Shown here: positions 62,218 through 64,000 of the stretch, piece after piece | Numbering within the stretch: the stretch's first letter is position 1 | Layout: the number at the start of each line of letters is the position of its first letter | Assembly (NCBI RefSeq): GCF_000585375.1 | Contig: NZ_KK073874.1 | Coordinates: 2,046,001-2,110,000, forward strand | DNA: 64,000 nucleotides | Reading direction: 5' to 3' | DNA from: Cryptosporangium arvum DSM 44712 | GTDB taxonomy: Bacteria > Actinomycetota > Actinomycetes > Mycobacteriales > Cryptosporangiaceae | The notes under the pieces: model-generated | Seen by the model: the letters and a program-made list of their open reading frames with translations, nothing else | Database searches by the model: none | What the model was told of the DNA's origin: nothing | Position numbers and translations under genes: made by a program

Positions 62218-62297
62218 CGACAGGCTCCTCAGTGGATGTCCGGGCTGAACCGCGGCGGACGGTCGACACGTTCGACGAACACCACCGGAAACTCTGT

Positions 62298-63200
62298 TCA
62301 CTCGCCGACCGCGACGTACCGGTAGCGCTCACCGAGCTGCGAATCCTCGGTGTCGAGCACGACGCCCGGCAGCGCGGCGGCCAGCTCGCCGAGCACCTCC
62401 TCGCTGACCAGGTGGTGGTGCAGATCGAGCCGCTCGAGTCCGCTCAGCTGCCCACCGGTCAGCAGCGCACGCGCCCCGGTGTCGCTCAGCAGCCCCAGCG
62501 ACAGGTCGAGCGTCGTCAGCCGCGGAACGATCGGAGCCCGGGCGAGCGCGGCCGCGACGTCGTCGGCGATCTCGGCGTTGCGCAGCCCCAGGTGACGCAG
62601 CGCGGGAAGACGCTCACCGGACAGGATCCCGGCGAGGTCCTCGGCGGTCGCGTCGCCGCCGTAGTTCGGGGTGCCGAGCCACAGCTCCAGGTGACGCAGC
62701 GCCGGGAAATCGCCCGCGCCGACGTCACGGACCACCGCGGCCGGCAGCCCACCGGACTCGAACGCGAGCTCCCGCAACGTCTCGTGCCGCACCGTCCCCA
62801 GCCGCAGTCCTTCGCTGCCCCGGATGCGCAGTACCTCCAGCGAACCGAACGCCTCGAACAGCGGCGCGACGTCGCCCAGCCGGATCCAGGAGATCTCGCA
62901 CTCCTCGAACGTCATCTCGCCCAGGAACAGGGCGCGCAGCCCGCTCAGCCGAGGTGCCGCCGCGACCAGCGCGTCGATCGGCGCGGGGTTCTCGTAGCAG
63001 TCACCCCAATCGCCGACCAGCAGCGCCTCGACCGGCGTGCTGTCGATCAGCTCGTCCAGCCGGCGGGCGAACTCGCCCCGCTCGGCCTCGAGACCCGGAG
63101 AGATCCGCCAGGCCGCCGGTCCGCCGACCGGCTCCCCGTCGGCGGGCCACTCCCGCACCGGCAGCCCCGCGAACGTGCTCACGTTCTCGTTGATCGTCAC
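62298..63200 (-). CDS. STM4015-family leucine-rich-repeat protein, full-length copy
   Basis: A 300-residue protein. N-terminal domain (AWRISPGLEAERGEFARRLD, ALLVGDWGDCYENPAPID) and then leucine-rich repeats: LSGLRALFLGEM, GSLEVLRIRGSEG, FPALRHLELWLGT, LPALRHLGLRNAE, VPRLTTLDLSLGL, LSGLERLDLHHH. The C-terminus is GERYRYVAVGE. GTG 63200 (VTINENVST) is the matched start of the short copy but has no clear ribosome site; it may be the first gene of the operon. STM4015 proteins are the presumed targets or scaffold of the operon's enzymes. Confidence 0.84.
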   Translation of the reverse strand: MTINENVSTFAGLPVREWPADGEPVGGPAAWRISPGLEAERGEFARRLDELIDSTPVEALLVGDWGDCYENPAPIDALVAAAPRLSGLRALFLGEMTFEECEISWIRLGDVAPLFEAFGSLEVLRIRGSEGLRLGTVRHETLRELAFESGGLPAAVVRDVGAGDFPALRHLELWLGTPNYGGDATAEDLAGILSGERLPALRHLGLRNAEIADDVAAALARAPIVPRLTTLDLSLGLLSDTGARALLTGGQLSGLERLDLHHHLVSEEVLGELAAALPGVVLDTEDSQLGERYRYVAVGE

Positions 63201-63388
63201 GGGCGGGACGCTAGCAATGCCGACCGACAGTCCGTTGCCGCTGTCCACAGGCCCGATCTGTCGTCGAAACTGTCGAATGCCCTTAACCAACGGCGGGAGC
63301 GATTGGGATTGTGTGATGCAGGGCGCAACGTTGTCTCTGGACGTCGGGCCGGTTCTGGCGGACGGTGTTGAGGAGCGAGGGAGATCTC

Positions 63389-63889
63389 ATGAACGTGGCA
63401 GTGGTGGCCGGCAACCCCAAGCCGCAGTCGCGCACCCTCGACGCCGCGACGCGAGTGGCCCGTGAGCTCACCGGCCAGGAACCCGGGTCCGTCGTGGACG
63501 TCATCACGCTCGGCGCCGGCCTGCTCGGGTGGGGTGACGCCGGCGTGGCCGCCGCGGTCGAGTCGGTTCGCTCGGCCGACGTCGCGGTGTTCGCCAGCCC
63601 CACGTTCAAGGCGAGCTACACCGGCGTCCTCAAGCTGTTCCTCGACCAGTTCGCCACCGCCGAGGGCCTGGCCGGCGTGGTCGCCGTCCCGGTGATGCTC
63701 GGTGCCGGGCCCGGCCACGCGATGGCACCGGACCTGCTGCTCAAGCCGGTGCTCGTGGAGTTGGGAGCGTCCTGCCCGACGCCGGGTCTCTACCTGATCG
63801 ATTCCACCTACACCGACAGTTCGGCGATCGCCGACTACGCGAAGCGCTGGTCGGGCGCGGTGGCCGGAACCGCGTCCGGGCTGCGATGA
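63389..63889 (+). CDS. NADPH-dependent FMN reductase
   Basis: Flavodoxin-like fold of 166 aa. The start NVAVVAGNPKPQSRTLDAA is the SsuE/MsuE-type phosphate loop, and FASPTFKASYTGVLKLFLDQF is typical (here ASPTFKASYTGVLKLFLDQ). It supplies reduced FMN to a monooxygenase. GAGGGAGA precedes the ATG. It overlaps the next gene by 4 nt (ATGA). The 188-bp region to the divergent STM operon holds their promoters. Pairing with a flavin reductase gene suggests a two-component monooxygenase system beyond the window. Confidence 0.88.
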   Translation: MNVAVVAGNPKPQSRTLDAATRVARELTGQEPGSVVDVITLGAGLLGWGDAGVAAAVESVRSADVAVFASPTFKASYTGVLKLFLDQFATAEGLAGVVAVPVMLGAGPGHAMAPDLLLKPVLVELGASCPTPGLYLIDSTYTDSSAIADYAKRWSGAVAGTASGLR

Positions 63890-64000
63890 GGGCGGTCGCG
63901 GGCGCGGCGCCCCGGGAACTGCGTGACGTCTACGGGGCGTTCCCCAGTGGCGTCGTCGGGCTCTGCGCGCTCGTCGACGGGGTTCCGGTCGGGATGGCCG
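63886..64000 (+). CDS. Start of a flavin-reductase-domain protein (partial)
   Basis: Only the first 38 residues are in the window. RELRDVYGAFPSGVVGLCAL followed by VDGVPVGMA is the conserved N-terminus of flavin reductase-like (FMN-binding split barrel) domains, with the FPSGV and GxPxGMA motifs. ATG 63886 overlaps the FMN reductase stop. The gene runs off the right edge. Confidence 0.75.
   Translation, partial: MRAVAGAAPRELRDVYGAFPSGVVGLCALVDGVPVGMA

Noticed and set aside
62218-62297. Precursor peptide gene between the STM4015 copies
   Set aside because: The 80-bp gap holds no start with a ribosome site and no Cys-rich peptide frame.
1-64000. tRNA, rRNA, insertion sequences or prophage
   Set aside because: No cloverleaf, rRNA signature, transposase or integrase was seen in the gaps or among the genes.

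Overview
The window is one continuous stretch of high-GC actinobacterial chromosome. Evidence for the lineage is the very high GC, the many GTG starts, the diheme qcrC-qcrA-qcrB cytochrome bc1 genes with a ctaC/ctaF/ctaE oxidase set, the uvrC-rapZ-yvcK-whiA block and a PimB-type mannosyltransferase. Gene order resembles the Mycobacterium tuberculosis Rv2182c-Rv2208 region and the Streptomyces qcr/cta region as I remember them. A sporulating or filamentous actinomycete (Cryptosporangium/Frankia/Micromonospora-like) is my inference, not something the sequence proves. I saw no tRNA, rRNA, insertion sequence, prophage or CRISPR array.

Layout. 1-5.6 kb: a repeat-rich single-pass membrane protein, the cobU-cobT-cobS operon for the cobalamin nucleotide loop (with an atypical CobT), and an aldo/keto reductase. 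5.7-8.2 kb: a three-gene ABC-2 exporter. 8.2-13.1 kb: DUF3043 membrane protein, nadA, glycerate kinase, erpA, a PfkB (adenosine) kinase and a TusA-like protein. 13.1-23.7 kb: cysteine desulfurase and the respiratory supercomplex genes ctaC-ctaF and ctaE-qcrCAB, interrupted by leftward genes (nucleotidyltransferase, trpD with a receiver-like partner, a CtaG-like assembly factor). 23.7-30.3 kb: stand-alone Lrp-type ligand domain, sugar nucleotidyltransferase, NUDIX protein with a very long repetitive tail, exonuclease/UvrC-like fusion, NYN nuclease and a small Cys-rich protein. 30.3-30.9 kb is a gene-free, repeat-rich stretch.

30.9-45.4 kb: M48 protease, PimB-type mannosyltransferase, a two-component system, FadD15-type acyl-CoA ligase, a metallophosphoesterase, SRPBCC protein, ArsA-like ATPase, glucokinase, EEP-family phosphatase/nuclease, lipase-like hydrolase and a PlsC acyltransferase. 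Several of these point to envelope lipid metabolism. 45.4-51.9 kb: a MacS-type two-component pair, a 1192-residue class III cyclase/ATPase regulator, and a Crp-family regulator that keeps cAMP-pocket residues. 52.1-57.3 kb: uvrC-rapZ-yvcK-whiA.

The most interesting block is 57.3-63.2 kb: a tightly overlapping leftward operon matching the poorly characterised STM4015-4014-4013-4012-4011 set. It encodes two radical SAM proteins, an alkaline-phosphatase-fold hydrolase, an ATP-grasp protein and leucine-rich-repeat proteins. STM4015 is present twice: one full-length copy and one that has lost most of its repeats but keeps the same C-terminal tail. The right edge holds an FMN reductase followed by the start of a flavin-reductase-domain gene.
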